Shown: positions 1 to 9,177 of the stretch, piece after piece
Layout: each line of letters opens with the position of its first letter
Position numbering within the stretch: the first letter of the stretch is position 1
Assembly (NCBI RefSeq): GCF_001676155.1
Contig: NZ_LZEW01000001.1
Span: 496,001-560,000 of the forward strand
From: Morganella psychrotolerans
Lineage (GTDB): Bacteria > Pseudomonadota > Gammaproteobacteria > Enterobacterales > Enterobacteriaceae
Direction of reading: 5' to 3'
Length of the DNA: 64,000 bases
Notes under the pieces: generated by a model
The model's input: only the letters and a program-made list of their open reading frames with translations
What the model was told of the DNA's origin: nothing
The model's database searches: none
Translations under genes and position numbers: made by a program

Positions 1-19
1 ATGCATTATTTTTTGACAT
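1..19 (-). CDS. fliJ: FliJ, first codons only (partial)
   Basis: Twelve bases after the fliI stop, an ATG on the minus strand at 19 opens a frame reading MSKNNA before the window ends. In enterobacteria fliJ, the export chaperone-escort of the flagellar type III ATPase complex, directly follows fliI. The call rests on position; six codons carry no family signal. Confidence 0.45.
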
Positions 20-30
20 TGACGGCCTCG

Positions 31-1397
31 TTACGCTTGCGGCACCACCTGATCAAGCTGCTCACAGGCATCCGGGTAATCACAGCGTTCATCGATATCC
101 TGTTGCAGAAATTTTGCCATGTGCGGGAACCACTGAATCGCCATGTCCAGCATCGGATCACTGCCTGCGGCATATGCGCCGACATTAATCAGGTCACGGT
201 TGCGCTGATAGGCGGACGTCAGCTGTTTGAACCGCTGTATTTTCTTGTAATGGCTTTTGTCGATAAGTTCTGTCATTGCACGGCTGATTGATGCTTCTAT
301 ATCGATAGCAGGGTAGTGTCCGGATTCAGCCAGCGAGCGTGACAGCACGATATGGCCGTCAAGAATGGCCCGCGCGGAGTCAGCAATCGGATCCTGCTGG
401 TCATCGCCTTCGGTCAGGACAGTATAAAACGCTGTAATAGAGCCACCGTTTTTCCCGTTACCCGCCCGTTCTACCAGTGCCGGTAATTTTGCGAACACCG
501 ACGGAGGATAGCCTTTCGTAGCAGGCGGTTCTCCGATGGCAAGCGCAATTTCACGTTGTGCCATGCTGTAACGGGTCAGGGAATCCATAATTAACAGCAC
601 ATTGCGACCCAGATCACGGTAATACTCCGCGATACGGGTGGCATAAGATGCGCCCTGCATTCTCAGCAGAGGGGAGACATCTGCCGGTGCTGCGACAACA
701 ACGGCGCGTTTTAATCCTTCCGCGCCGAGAATATTTTCAATAAAATCTTTAACTTCGCGCCCGCGCTCGCCAATCAGTCCGACAACAATAATGTCTGCCT
801 GAGTAAAGCGCGCCATCATGCCGAGCAGCACACTTTTTCCGACACCGGAGCCGGCAAACAATCCCATCCGCTGCCCGCGCCCGACTGTCAGCAGAGCATT
901 GATGGCCCGCACACCGACATCGAGTACATCTTTGATCGGGCTGCGCTCCAGCGGGTTAATCGGCGGGGTATACAGAGGTGCGCGTATTTTAGCGTCCAGC
1001 GGACCTTTGCCGTCCAGCGGATTGCCGGATGCATCAAGGATCCGCCCGAGCAGTTCATCGCCCAGCGGCAACTGGCGGCTGGTCTGCCCGCCCGCGCCGG
1101 TAGACTGCGCATAAACGCGCGCACCGGGCGCTATTCCTTCCAGCATCAGCCCTGCGGCATCAGCAGCATGCGTGGTCCGTTGAATCCGACCACTTCACAG
1201 ATGACTTCTTCTGTTTTGCCGTTGATGATGCGCTCGATAAAACAGGTCGCACCGAGAGGCATTTTGATGCCTTCCGCTTCCATCACAAGTCCGGTGATTT
1301 TAGTGAGCCGCCCGTAATGGCGGGTCATCGGCACGCCGCTCATCCGTGCATCCAGCCCGTCCAACGCGCCAATCCAGCGGCCAATCCGCGCCGTCAT
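31..1397 (-). CDS. fliI: FliI flagellar export ATPase (one-base frameshift)
   Basis: FliI is the cytoplasmic hexameric ATPase of the flagellar type III export apparatus, related to the F1 beta subunit. The N-terminal part (MTARIGRW, then RYGRLT-like [12 protein letters not shown] and [11 protein letters not shown]) lies in one frame from 1397. The rest, with Walker [22 protein letters not shown] and the [14 protein letters not shown] and [19 protein letters not shown] motifs, is in another frame from about 1146. The frames join if one base is restored in the CCC at 1150-1152, giving 455 residues against about 457 in E. coli. The start overlaps the fliH stop as ATGA. The break is probably a sequence error. 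Confidence 0.93.
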
Positions 1398-2125
1398 AAT
1401 GAGATCTCCGGGGCATATAACCGGCACAGCTCCTGCCAGCGTGTGGCAACGCTCATGTCGATTTCACCATCATCCGCCACCACGCGACACCCGCCTGCAT
1501 GAAGCTGCGGATCCGGCACCAGCCGCCAGCCGTTCAGATTTAGCTGGGTGCTGAGATGCTGTTCCAGCATCTCAATATGTACCGGGTTTACCCGCAGTTC
1601 AGGCTGACCGGTAAACAGGGGTTTCTGTTTCAGAAGACGGCTTATCTCTTCCAGCAGCGCGGTACCGTCACAGACAGCGGGCTGTCCGAGCACTTGTTTG
1701 GCGGCGGTCAGGGCAATCTGTAGCAGTTTTGTGGTGACCACCGTGTCAAAGGTGTCCAGGGAATAGCTGAACTCAGTCAGTAATTTCTGCCAGGAATCAG
1801 TAACCGGTTGCTGCTCTGCCAGAGCCTGCTGACGACCTTGCTCCGCGCCTTCCTGTAAACCCTGAGCAAAACCGGCATCATACCCGGCCTTTTCGCCGAG
1901 CTCCTGACCGGTCTGAAAGCCGCTGCGCTGAGCTTCTTCTTTCAGATTGTCCAGCAGATTGATCTGCTCCAGAACTTCGCGCGGCTCCAGGCAGGGGATT
2001 TTAGGGGCATCCGGCTCCGGGACATCTGACAGGGCAGGGAGCACGGAGGAATTAAGATCCCACTGATTCAGCTCCCGCGGCTGCCAGCGTTTCCACTGAG
2101 GATTGTTATTTCCCTTATCAGACAT
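1394..2125 (-). CDS. fliH: FliH, flagellar export ATPase regulator
   Basis: FliH binds and restrains FliI and links it to the export gate and C-ring. The protein has a Trp/Pro-rich N-terminus ([12 protein letters not shown]), then a Gly-rich repetitive helix around residues 70-105 (GxxxG spacing: [17 protein letters not shown]), and a conserved C-terminal end with [14 protein letters not shown] and [17 protein letters not shown] chose the ATG at 2125, giving MSDKG as in relatives; an in-frame ATG lies two codons upstream. It overlaps fliG at its start and fliI at its end, so translation is probably coupled. Confidence 0.92.
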   Translation of the reverse strand: MSDKGNNNPQWKRWQPRELNQWDLNSSVLPALSDVPEPDAPKIPCLEPREVLEQINLLDNLKEEAQRSGFQTGQELGEKAGYDAGFAQGLQEGAEQGRQQALAEQQPVTDSWQKLLTEFSYSLDTFDTVVTTKLLQIALTAAKQVLGQPAVCDGTALLEEISRLLKQKPLFTGQPELRVNPVHIEMLEQHLSTQLNLNGWRLVPDPQLHAGGCRVVADDGEIDMSVATRWQELCRLYAPEISL

Positions 2126-3110
2126 AGACATCGTCACCACCACCAATCACAATTTCACCGGTTTCCATCAGGCGGCGGACCACCAGAAGAATGGATTTCT
2201 GTTCATTCTCAACCTGAGACATACGTACAGGTGAACGGGATTCCAGATCATCACGGACAATTTCTGCCGCACGGGTCGACATATTGCGCAGGAAGTGTTC
2301 GCGTAATTCTTCATTACAACCTTTCAGTGCAATAACCAGCGAGTCGTTGGCAACATCCTGAAGGATGCGCTGAATGCTGCGGTTGTCGACTTCGATAAGG
2401 TTTTCGAACAGGAACATTTCGTCGATAATACGCTGTGCCAGTTCGCCGTCGTAATCGCGCATTGCGCCGATAACACCTTCTTCCTGCTGACTTTTCATCA
2501 GGTTGATGATTTCGGCTGCGGTTCTTACGCCACCCATTTTGCTGCGCTTGAGATTCTGTCCGTCGAGCAGGTTATTGAGCACTTCGGTGAGTTCTGCCAG
2601 AGCGGCCGGCTGGACGCCGCCGAAGGTGGCAATACGCAGCATGATGTCATTGCGCTGGCGTTCGTCGAATAATTCAAGTACATCGGCCGCCAGGTTGCGT
2701 TTTAAGTGAACCAGGATGGTAGCGATAATCTGCGGATGTTCGTCGCGGATAATATCGGCCACTGTCTGCGGCTCCATATAATTGAGGCTTTCAATACCGG
2801 ATGCACTTTCATGCTTCTCAAGAATATCTTCCAGCAGGCTGGCAGCCCGGTCTTCGCCCAGCGCCTTGATAAGGACGGAACGCAGATAATCATTGGTATT
2901 GATATTAAGTGCCGCGTACTGAATAGCCGCTTCCTCAAATTCAGTCAGGACTTCTGCCAGTTCGGCGTTAGAGACCTGGCGCATATTGGAAACCGCCATA
3001 CTCAGTTGCTGAACTTCTTTGTTATTCAGGTGTTTAAAGACCTCTGCGGCCTGATCTTCACCGAGCGTCATCAGCATGACGGCGCTCTTTTCTGTTCCGC
3101 TTAAATTCAT
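2118..3110 (-). CDS. fliG: FliG, flagellar motor switch protein
   Basis: FliG sits between the MS-ring and the C-ring and converts stator force into rotation. The sequence aligns by eye along its whole length with E. coli FliG: N-terminal FliF-binding part ([19 protein letters not shown]), middle EHPQ motif ([16 protein letters not shown]), [20 protein letters not shown], and a C-terminal torque domain with charged residues ([18 protein letters not shown]). The length is 330 residues, as expected. The start ATG overlaps the fliF stop in ATGA, and the end overlaps fliH. Confidence 0.97.
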   Translation of the reverse strand: MNLSGTEKSAVMLMTLGEDQAAEVFKHLNNKEVQQLSMAVSNMRQVSNAELAEVLTEFEEAAIQYAALNINTNDYLRSVLIKALGEDRAASLLEDILEKHESASGIESLNYMEPQTVADIIRDEHPQIIATILVHLKRNLAADVLELFDERQRNDIMLRIATFGGVQPAALAELTEVLNNLLDGQNLKRSKMGGVRTAAEIINLMKSQQEEGVIGAMRDYDGELAQRIIDEMFLFENLIEVDNRSIQRILQDVANDSLVIALKGCNEELREHFLRNMSTRAAEIVRDDLESRSPVRMSQVENEQKSILLVVRRLMETGEIVIGGGDDVYV

Positions 3111-4816
3111 TGTGCTTTTCCTAACCACTGGCTGATAACCATTGCCACAACCTGCGGATCTTTATCTGCCATTTCACGGATCCGCTGACTCTGGATCTCG
3201 GCACTGACACGCTGACGGGTCAGGCGACGGCGGGTTTTCTCGTCCATATCGTCACTGAGGGCTTCATCAGCCACGAGCGGCGTTTTCATTTGTGTTGCTT
3301 TAAACAGACGGGCTTCGCTCTCAGCCTGCTGTGCTTTGCGGTAACGTTGCCATTGTGGCTTGATACCACGACGCCACAGGAGCCAGCCAACCAGTAACAG
3401 CAGCAGAATTTTTCCGTAATCCAGCGCCTGTGCGATAATCACCGGACTGGTAAAGACGGAGTGTTCTTCTGTAATCTGACCTTCATCCGTAAAGCGGGTG
3501 TTGGTGATATTCAGACTGTCACCGCGCGAAACGGAATAGCCCATTGCTTCACGGGTCAGCGATTCAATCTCTTTAAGCATCTCCGGCGGCAGCGGTTTCA
3601 TCTCTTCTGTACCGTCTTCCGCTTTCTGCGGCAGATAGTTAATGATGACCGCTACAGAGAGGCGATCGACCACACCAATCTGACGCTGGGTATGGCTGAT
3701 TTTGCGATCCACTTCGTAATTCGTGGTTTCATCGTTCTGCGAATTAATATTGGCATTACGGTTATTATCGGCACGCGGGGCTGTTTTATTATCCTTCGCG
3801 TCCTTATTATCCGCTTTTGCGGTTTCTATCGGCGCAGCAGGTGCGCTGACCGGCTGGTTAGATAACGCGCCCGGCACACCGCCCGGTCCGCCGTTACTGT
3901 TTTGCTGACTCTGGCTGCTCTGGCGTGAACGGACTGCGCCGGTATCCGCCTGCTGGTTAGGTTTGTACTCTTCAGCCGTTTGTTCGACTTTGGAGTAATC
4001 CACCTGTGCGGTAACCTGAGCCTGAACGTTGGCGCGACCGACCAGCGGGGAGAGTAAGTCTTCAATCCGCTGTTTGAGACGGGCTTCCGTTTCATTCGTC
4101 AGCTTCATCTGTGAGGTGCTGACAGATTGCTGGCTGTTATCATTGTTGGTGAGCAGGCGTCCGGCCTGATCGACAATAATCACGTTGGCGGTTGTTAATC
4201 CGGAAACACTGCTGGAAACCATGTGCACAATGGCACTTATCTGGCCTTCATCCAGGGCGCGTCCGGGAAGCAAACCGACTGTTACGGATGCGGTCGGGGA
4301 TTTTTGTTCGCGGACAAACAGAGTCGGCTTCGGAATGGCGAGGTGAACCCGCGCGGTCTGAACCGGACTGAGTGATTCAATCGTACGGGAAAGCTCCCCT
4401 TCAAGGGCACGCTGATAGTTAACCTGTTCGCTGAACTGGCTGATGCCGAACTGCTCTTTGTCCAGCAATTCAAAGCCGGTATTGCCGCCTTTCGGTAAAC
4501 CGGCCTGAGCCAGTTTAAGACGCAGTTCGTGGACTTTATCCGCAGGCACCAGAATGGCGCTGCCATTATCCGCGAGCTGATACGGCATATTCATTTGTGT
4601 CAGCTGACCGACAATATCACCGCCGTCTTTTGCACTCAGATTGCTGAGCAGCACGCGGTAATCCGGGCTTCGCATCCAGAGGAACAGTGCGACAATAATC
4701 GCAATTGCGGCAGCACCCGCGATCATCAGCGGAACTTTCGGATCGGCCTTAATACGGTCAATAATCAGGGCTAATCCCTTTTTGGTATCTCCGGTGTCTT
4801 GTGATGCGGCACTCAT
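3107..4816 (-). CDS. fliF: FliF, flagellar MS-ring protein
   Basis: FliF forms the inner-membrane MS-ring on which the basal body assembles. There is one transmembrane segment near residues 32-52 and a second near residues 445-470 ([12 protein letters not shown]). Between them lie ring-building domains with [33 protein letters not shown] and [18 protein letters not shown], then a long Gln/Asn/Ala-rich linker at about 280-365. The C-terminal tail ([15 protein letters not shown]) binds FliG. The length is about 569 residues. The ATG at 4816 has AGGGA about seven bases upstream and is preferred to the one two codons earlier. It is the first gene of the fliFGHIJ operon. Confidence 0.96.
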   Translation of the reverse strand: MSAASQDTGDTKKGLALIIDRIKADPKVPLMIAGAAAIAIIVALFLWMRSPDYRVLLSNLSAKDGGDIVGQLTQMNMPYQLADNGSAILVPADKVHELRLKLAQAGLPKGGNTGFELLDKEQFGISQFSEQVNYQRALEGELSRTIESLSPVQTARVHLAIPKPTLFVREQKSPTASVTVGLLPGRALDEGQISAIVHMVSSSVSGLTTANVIIVDQAGRLLTNNDNSQQSVSTSQMKLTNETEARLKQRIEDLLSPLVGRANVQAQVTAQVDYSKVEQTAEEYKPNQQADTGAVRSRQSSQSQQNSNGGPGGVPGALSNQPVSAPAAPIETAKADNKDAKDNKTAPRADNNRNANINSQNDETTNYEVDRKISHTQRQIGVVDRLSVAVIINYLPQKAEDGTEEMKPLPPEMLKEIESLTREAMGYSVSRGDSLNITNTRFTDEGQITEEHSVFTSPVIIAQALDYGKILLLLLVGWLLWRRGIKPQWQRYRKAQQAESEARLFKATQMKTPLVADEALSDDMDEKTRRRLTRQRVSAEIQSQRIREMADKDPQVVAMVISQWLGKAQ

Positions 4817-5091
4817 AAACATTCCCTGCCTTGCAGATTTGACGGGTGAAAATAGTTTTGGCGAAACAACGTAATTTCCCTCTTTGTAACGTCACTTTTT
4901 TTACGCTGCTATTATTCTCCGTGAATGACAAATCTAATGACGGAATCAGCCTGTGATTTAGGTGTTATTTACGGGCTTCAAGTTAAAAAGGGTGTGTTAG
5001 GGTAATGCGGCATAAGATATGACAGGTGTTTTTGCAGGAAAAAAAAGCGCGCTGTGAAATTCAATAACCCGTAATAACAGAAGAGAAAAAC
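4817..5091. promoter_or_regulatory. divergent fliF/fliE control region
   Basis: This 275-base AT-rich spacer separates fliF (minus) and fliE (plus). In enterobacteria both belong to the class of genes switched on by FlhDC with sigma-70. I do not see a sigma-28 promoter here. No exact FlhDC boxes were assigned by eye, so the regulatory role is inferred from gene arrangement. Confidence 0.5.
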
Positions 5092-5403
5092 ATGACGATT
5101 CAGGCAATTGAAGGGGTTGTTTCCCAACTGAATGTAACGGCAGCACAGGTCGCAAACCAAACCAAACCTGTGGTTGAGGGTGTGGGCTTCGGTGATCATC
5201 TGGTTTCAGCCGTTAATCAGATTAATACCACGCGGGTAGAGTCTGCGAAGAAAACGGAAGACTTTACCCTGGGTAAAGCCGATGTTTCACTCAATGATGT
5301 TATGGTGGACATGCAAAAAGCCAGCCTGAGCCTGCAAATGGGTATTCAGGTGCGTAACAAGCTGGTTGCTGCATACCAGGAGATTATGTCAATGCCGGTG
5401 TGA
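5092..5403 (+). CDS. fliE: FliE, hook-basal body adaptor
   Basis: FliE joins the MS-ring/export gate to the proximal rod. It is 103 residues, the usual size. The C-terminal half is the family signature: SLNDVMVDMQKASLSLQMG and VRNKLVAAYQEIMSMPV, which pack like rod proteins. It stands alone and diverges from fliF, as in E. coli. The gene is secreted by the flagellar apparatus itself, so the absence of a signal peptide is expected. Confidence 0.95.
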   Translation: MTIQAIEGVVSQLNVTAAQVANQTKPVVEGVGFGDHLVSAVNQINTTRVESAKKTEDFTLGKADVSLNDVMVDMQKASLSLQMGIQVRNKLVAAYQEIMSMPV

Positions 5404-5512
5404 TGTGGTTATCTGATTGATAATTAACACTAAATGTCAACATCAAAACTAGCCCGGGGCATGGGTGGGGCATTGTTATTCATAATTGCAACCTGGTCTG
5501 CATCATTTTCAC

Positions 5513-5743
5513 TCATCCATGCACCCTAAACATCATGTCATCTTCGATGAAACGTGCCCCATCCGGCGGGTAGAGCGTTGTCTTTAATCCATTATGAGCG
5601 GTAACTTGCGGCTGAAACACAAAGGTGCATGTGTCCGACACAGTCACACACTCTTCTCCTTCCATTTTCGGTATCAGTATTTGTCTTTTCAGGCAGGGCC
5701 AGGCATGTAAATGATAAGGTCTGTTTGTGTTGTTCATGTACAT
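5513..5743 (-). CDS. small hypothetical protein
   Basis: A 76-codon frame with ordinary amino acid make-up (three Cys, several Pro; PHLHAWPCLKR-like start, then TVSDTCTFVFQPQ and FIEDDMMFRVHG). I do not recognise the family. It lies between fliE and the toxin-antitoxin operon, with its start beside the proposed toxin-antitoxin operators, so the two could share a control region. An alternative start is two codons in. It could also be a chance frame. Confidence 0.35.
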   Translation of the reverse strand: MYMNNTNRPYHLHAWPCLKRQILIPKMEGEECVTVSDTCTFVFQPQVTAHNGLKTTLYPPDGARFIEDDMMFRVHG

Positions 5744-5763
5744 TGTGATTGAACTTCGGGTAG

Positions 5764-5800
5764 TATAGTACTACTATAAATGTACGGTAAAAAACCGTAC
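5764..5800. promoter_or_regulatory. two palindromes, candidate antitoxin operators
   Basis: Two inverted repeats stand side by side. TATAGTA-C-TACTATA is perfect at 5764-5778. GTACGGT, five A, ACCGTAC is perfect at 5782-5800. Ribbon-helix-helix antitoxins of the DUF1778 class bind short palindromes upstream of their own operon. The pair lies about 120 bases ahead of the antitoxin start. Binding is inferred. Confidence 0.55.
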
Positions 5801-5880
5801 CTTACTTGGCGGTACGTCAAAATATGGATATACAGTCAGTAAAAAGCCAGGAACCCGGTGGCTCGTAAGTAACTAAAAAT

Positions 5881-5908
5881 TGACCATTTTCCGTTCATCA
5901 AATGGTCA
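5881..5908 (+). promoter_or_regulatory. hairpin just upstream of antitoxin RBS
   Basis: TGACCATTT and AAATGGTCA form a perfect 9-base inverted repeat with a 10-base loop, ending about 12 bases before the antitoxin ATG. It could be another operator half-site pair or an RNA hairpin in the leader. No run of T follows, so it is not a standard terminator. Confidence 0.45.
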
Positions 5909-5920
5909 GGGAGAAAGACC

Positions 5921-6193
5921 ATGTCAGCACTGAAAAAACAGCGCATTGACCTGAGATTAAATGAAGAAGACAAAAATATGATTGAGGAAGCTGCGGCAAT
6001 GACTAACCAGTCTATTTCTCAATTCATGGTCAGCACTGCTTCACTGCGTGCAGTAGAAGTTATTGAACAGCACCGTCGCCTGATTCTTAGTGAAGAATCA
6101 TGGAATCTGGTTCAGAATGCACTCGATAATCCGCCATCGCCGAACCGCCGGCTGAAACAAGCCGCCAGACGTTTACAGAAACTGGAGAAATGA
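5921..6193 (+). CDS. DUF1778 ribbon-helix-helix antitoxin
   Basis: A 90-residue protein of the TacA/AtaR/KacA type. The N-terminus (KKQRIDLRLNEEDKNMIEEA) forms the DNA-binding ribbon-helix-helix. The middle (SISQFMVSTASLRAVEVIEQH) is the family helix pair. The C-terminal tail (ILSEESWNLVQNALDNPP, then a basic stretch) usually wraps the cognate acetyltransferase. GGGAGA precedes the ATG. The stop is directly followed by the toxin start. It probably represses the operon through the upstream palindromes. Confidence 0.88.
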   Translation: MSALKKQRIDLRLNEEDKNMIEEAAAMTNQSISQFMVSTASLRAVEVIEQHRRLILSEESWNLVQNALDNPPSPNRRLKQAARRLQKLEK

Positions 6194-6721
6194 GTGAACG
6201 ACTTAAAGATAAAAATATTCTCTGAGGAAATGGATTATGATTTAAGCCATTTCGATTGTGGAGATAACTATCTGAATATGTTCCTCACTGACCACCTGAA
6301 GCGTCAGCATAAAGGCAAATTTTTGCGGGGTTATCTGCTGGTAACTAAAGCAGAAAGACCACGCGTTATGGGATATTACACGTTATCCGGTAGCTGCTTT
6401 GAAAGGGAGCATCTGCCGAGTAAAAGTCAACAAAAGCGCGTGCCCTACAAAAACGTGCCGAGTGTAACCCTGGGGCGTCTGGCTATCGATAAAAGTATCC
6501 AGCGGCAGGGCTGCGGAGAGTTGCTTGTCGCCCATGCAATGAATGTGGTTTATCATGCATCAAAAGCGGTAGGTATTCACGGCATGTTTGTTGAAGCGCT
6601 GAACGATAAGGCAAAGAAATTTTATCTCGGGCTGGGTTTTATCCAGCTACAGGGCGGAAATGAAAACAACCTGTTCTATACGACTAAAAGTATTGAGGAG
6701 CTGTTTGAAAAAGATGATTGA
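6194..6721 (+). CDS. GNAT-family toxin (TacT/AtaT type)
   Basis: This 175-residue Gcn5-related acetyltransferase belongs to the class that acetylates the amino group of charged tRNA and so blocks translation (family knowledge). The acetyl-CoA loop is seen as RLAIDKSIQRQGCGE, followed by a helix. FVEALNDKAKKFYLGLGF holds the conserved Tyr thought to act as acid. The frame begins with GTG immediately after the antitoxin TGA, so translation is coupled. It looks intact, so I expect an active toxin held by its antitoxin. Confidence 0.87.
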   Translation: MNDLKIKIFSEEMDYDLSHFDCGDNYLNMFLTDHLKRQHKGKFLRGYLLVTKAERPRVMGYYTLSGSCFEREHLPSKSQQKRVPYKNVPSVTLGRLAIDKSIQRQGCGELLVAHAMNVVYHASKAVGIHGMFVEALNDKAKKFYLGLGFIQLQGGNENNLFYTTKSIEELFEKDD

Positions 6722-6970
6722 ATATTTGTATTGAGGTGAATACGACAGAATATTTATATGATGGCTGCGTATATTATATTAATAAGTAATCACCGGAAGT
6801 ATTGATAATAATTTCATTCATTTTCTTTGTATAGCATGTACAGTTGCCGGGTATATAAATGCAACAAAACAGATAATTACAGAGATATCCTATTTCTGTT
6901 GCGCGAGATAAGAAGATAATTAATCTGCATCAAAATAAATAGCTGTTTTACTCGTTTTCAGGAGAAAGCA
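6722..6970. other. AT-rich spacer, nothing recognised
   Basis: This 249-base AT-rich stretch lies between the toxin gene and the lysozyme inhibitor gene. I see no open frame, repeat or clear terminator. It presumably holds the promoter of the lysozyme inhibitor gene. Confidence 0.4.
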
Positions 6971-7309
6971 ATGCGTAAAATTCTGTCTGTATCTGCTGTT
7001 GCGTTAGTTTCTGTATTGCTGGCAAGCCCGGCGTTTGCTGCAAAAACAGAAGCCTATAATTGTGATGGGCAAAAGATCAAAGTATCGTTCCCGGATGAAA
7101 AAACGGCAGTGATGTTATACAGCGATGAGTTAATTGTTTTGAAAGAAGCTGTCGCGGCAAGCGGCGCCCGTTATGTCGGGGAAAACTTCCAGATTTGGTC
7201 GAAAGGAAAGAACGAGTTTAATTTAGCTACTATTTCGGAAGATGATGCCGTTAACGGCCGTGTCGCCGAAGATAAAGGTCGCACCTGTAAGCTGATAAAA
7301 AGTAAATAA
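6971..7309 (+). CDS. periplasmic C-type lysozyme inhibitor (PliC/MliC family)
   Basis: The first 23 residues are a signal peptide ending ASPAFA-A, without a lipobox Cys, so the product should be soluble in the periplasm. The mature part has the MliC fold signature: YNCDGQKIKVSF, then SGARYVGENFQIWSKGKNEF, with two Cys that could pair. Members bind the active site of host C-type lysozyme. The SGARY segment is the loop that enters the lysozyme cleft in known structures. The gene is monocistronic, with AGGAGA ahead of the ATG. Confidence 0.85.
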   Translation: MRKILSVSAVALVSVLLASPAFAAKTEAYNCDGQKIKVSFPDEKTAVMLYSDELIVLKEAVAASGARYVGENFQIWSKGKNEFNLATISEDDAVNGRVAEDKGRTCKLIKSK

Positions 7310-7339
7310 ATTTATCTACCCTTATTCATTGTATACAGA

Positions 7340-7366
7340 GCAGGGGTGATAATTTATCACCCCTGC
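7340..7366. terminator. bidirectional hairpin between convergent genes
   Basis: GCAGGGGTGATAA and its exact complement face each other around one T, giving 13 base pairs. It sits between the plus-strand inhibitor gene and the minus-strand lipoprotein gene. No strong T run follows, so it may act as a weak terminator or transcript-stabilising stem. Confidence 0.6.
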
Positions 7367-7382
7367 CTATATTCCACTCTTT

Positions 7383-7610
7383 TTATTTATGGTCACGGCG
7401 GTACAGTGCCCATTCTTCAATTTCACTGCCGTCCGGTAATGTACAATAACCAACCTGACCATCAGCCGTATCTTTTATTTTAAGCGTACCGCCGGATTGT
7501 TCACAATATACGGATGCCGGGTTTGCCATTCCTATTTTTTGCGAACTTTGCGGGGCGGATGAACAACCGGCAATAACACCGGCTGTTATCAGTAAAATTA
7601 CTTTTTTCAT
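7383..7610 (-). CDS. DUF333 lipoprotein
   Basis: A 75-residue lipoprotein. The signal is short (MKKVILLITAGVIAGC) with a lipobox ending at Cys16. The mature part is the DUF333 module: NPASVYCEQSGG, a spacer, then GYCTLPDGSEIEEWALYRR. The function of this family is unknown. The gene starts nine bases after the neighbouring lipoprotein gene stops, so the two are likely one transcript. Confidence 0.8.
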   Translation of the reverse strand: MKKVILLITAGVIAGCSSAPQSSQKIGMANPASVYCEQSGGTLKIKDTADGQVGYCTLPDGSEIEEWALYRRDHK

Positions 7611-7619
7611 CGGATGTAT

Positions 7620-7955
7620 TTATTTCCTGTCTTTATCCAGTACGGTTAACAATTCATATCTGGCACTTGGCGCATCAGCTGGTGGATTCGGGATATCGGT
7701 TACTTTGACCGCGATCCGGTACAAGTAGCCCGGTTCGTAGGTAAACCCATCAATATTTTGATAGAAAAATTCCCATTCTGCATTTGGTTTTTCTTTTACT
7801 TTCATACATTTCATCGGTGCAACACCGACACAGTCTGCCAACTGAGAATCAATATATAAAACTTTTGACGGGGCAGGGGTTTGGTCTGCTCTGTAGCTGT
7901 GGCTGCATCCGGCAAGTAATAAAAGCGCAGGGGCAAGAATATAAGTAAGTTTCAT
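7620..7955 (-). CDS. DUF4377 lipoprotein
   Basis: The signal peptide ends in a lipobox (LLLLAGC, Cys near residue 17). The mature part has DUF4377 features: DSQLADCVGVAPMKCMKV, EWEFFYQNIDGFTYEPGY, and NPPADAPSARYELLTVL. Such modules also occur in heat-shock HslJ-like proteins; no activity is known. The ATG at 7955 has AAGGA six bases upstream and is preferred to a TTG two codons earlier. It is followed by the DUF333 lipoprotein gene. Confidence 0.78.
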   Translation of the reverse strand: MKLTYILAPALLLLAGCSHSYRADQTPAPSKVLYIDSQLADCVGVAPMKCMKVKEKPNAEWEFFYQNIDGFTYEPGYLYRIAVKVTDIPNPPADAPSARYELLTVLDKDRK

Positions 7956-8291
7956 CAGCAATCCTTAGTAAGTAACGGGAAATCCGGTTCTGTATTTCTT
8001 TGACCACGGAAAAATCATATTAGTTCCGTGACGGTATGCAGCCAAATTGTATTTCCGGATATGGATTTACCCTGCTGTTGCTGCCGGTATTTTTCTGTGT
8101 ACGGCATTATAAATCCACGAAAAACAGAATATGCCGGGATATTACAGTGCGGAACTCACAACGGGTTTATTCTAACAGTGTGTTTGCATTAATTTGATTA
8201 ATTCTTGTCGGTTAATTGTGAAATTCAGCCGGAAAACCTACACTATCAGCTATGCGTATTTATCCTGAGAGTAATCAACAGGTGGGTTATT
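7956..8291. other. intergenic region upstream of the fluoride channel pair
   Basis: This 336-base spacer lies between the lipoprotein genes (minus) and the two crcB genes (plus). I looked for the conserved fluoride riboswitch elements (GATGG-type 5' segment and a 3' TGATG segment) and do not see them. The region should hold divergent promoters, but none was assigned. Confidence 0.5.
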
Positions 8292-8672
8292 ATGACGGTG
8301 ACAGATATTTTCTGGGTTGGGGCAGGTGGCGGCAGCGGTTCATTGCTGCGCTGGTGGGTCGGAAAACTTGTCGGAGAACGTTATCACGGTCATTTTCCGC
8401 TGGGTACCTTTATCATTAATGTTTCCGGTGCGTTTATTATCGGTTTTTTAAGCACATTGTTTGTTATTGACTGGCATGACCGCTTTGGTTCTTTTCTGCA
8501 TGCGGCGATTTTAACCGGGATTTTGGGTGGATATACCACATTCAGCAGTATGCAACTGGATGCGGCAAAACTTGTCAATACGCAGCAGCGGATATTGGCA
8601 TTCAGTTATTTACTGCTTTCTGTGGTGTGTGGTCTTGTTGCTGCGGCAACAGGCATCTGGCTTGCGGCATAA
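8292..8672 (+). CDS. crcB: fluoride channel subunit CrcB/FluC 1
   Basis: A 126-residue protein with four predicted membrane helices. Fluc hallmarks are present: the N-terminal GSGSLLRWW segment, TFIINVSGAF with the pore Asn, and GGYTTFSSM, which holds the Phe/Ser fluoride track and the central Na site. Fluc proteins export fluoride passively as antiparallel dimers. The ATG at 8292 fits the family N-terminus better than upstream starts. The second copy begins ten bases after its stop, so the pair probably forms a heterodimeric channel. Confidence 0.9.
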   Translation: MTVTDIFWVGAGGGSGSLLRWWVGKLVGERYHGHFPLGTFIINVSGAFIIGFLSTLFVIDWHDRFGSFLHAAILTGILGGYTTFSSMQLDAAKLVNTQQRILAFSYLLLSVVCGLVAAATGIWLAA

Positions 8673-8682
8673 GGAAGACAGC

Positions 8683-9081
8683 ATGAATATGGTTATTCTG
8701 ATTTTTGCCGGCGGGGCATTTGGTGCAATCTGCCGTGAATTACTGATGCTGGGTGTGCCATCACTCAGTGATGGTTTTCCCCTTGATATTCTGGCAGCGA
8801 ACATTATTGCGTCTTTTTTGCTGGGAATTACTGCGGCATTATTGCAGCGCAATCGTATTAATCAATATGTGAACGCGCTTGTGGCGACAGGTATTATGGG
8901 CGGATTATCGACTTTCAGTAGTTTTGTGTACGGTGCATTTGAAATAATGTCATCGCCCGGATTACTGTTGACGGGGGTAAGTTACCTTCTGGTGAGTATT
9001 ATCGGTGGTTTTCTGGCGGTGATAGCCGGGTTATTTTTAGGCAATCGCGTAAAACCCGGCACACAAAACGTGGCCGGGTAA
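8683..9081 (+). CDS. crcB: fluoride channel subunit CrcB/FluC 2
   Basis: A 132-residue second Fluc subunit. The same landmarks are visible in altered form: GGAFGAICRELL, ILAANIIASFLLG with Asn, and GGLSTFSSF. It shares only the key motifs with the upstream copy, as in species that use two different subunits in inverted orientation. AAGGA precedes the ATG at 8683. The operon is two genes long. The C-terminal tail is polar. Confidence 0.9.
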   Translation: MNMVILIFAGGAFGAICRELLMLGVPSLSDGFPLDILAANIIASFLLGITAALLQRNRINQYVNALVATGIMGGLSTFSSFVYGAFEIMSSPGLLLTGVSYLLVSIIGGFLAVIAGLFLGNRVKPGTQNVAG

Positions 9082-9177
9082 TAAAATTCCGGTCTGGCGG
9101 AGGAACGTCCCATCCGTCCGGAATAGGTCAGACGGTATTTTTGATTGTTTTAATGTACAGCTCTGACCTGCAAAAGG

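Noticed and set aside
7956..8291. Fluoride riboswitch upstream of the crcB pair
   Set aside because: The conserved GATGG-type and TGATG segments were not found by eye.
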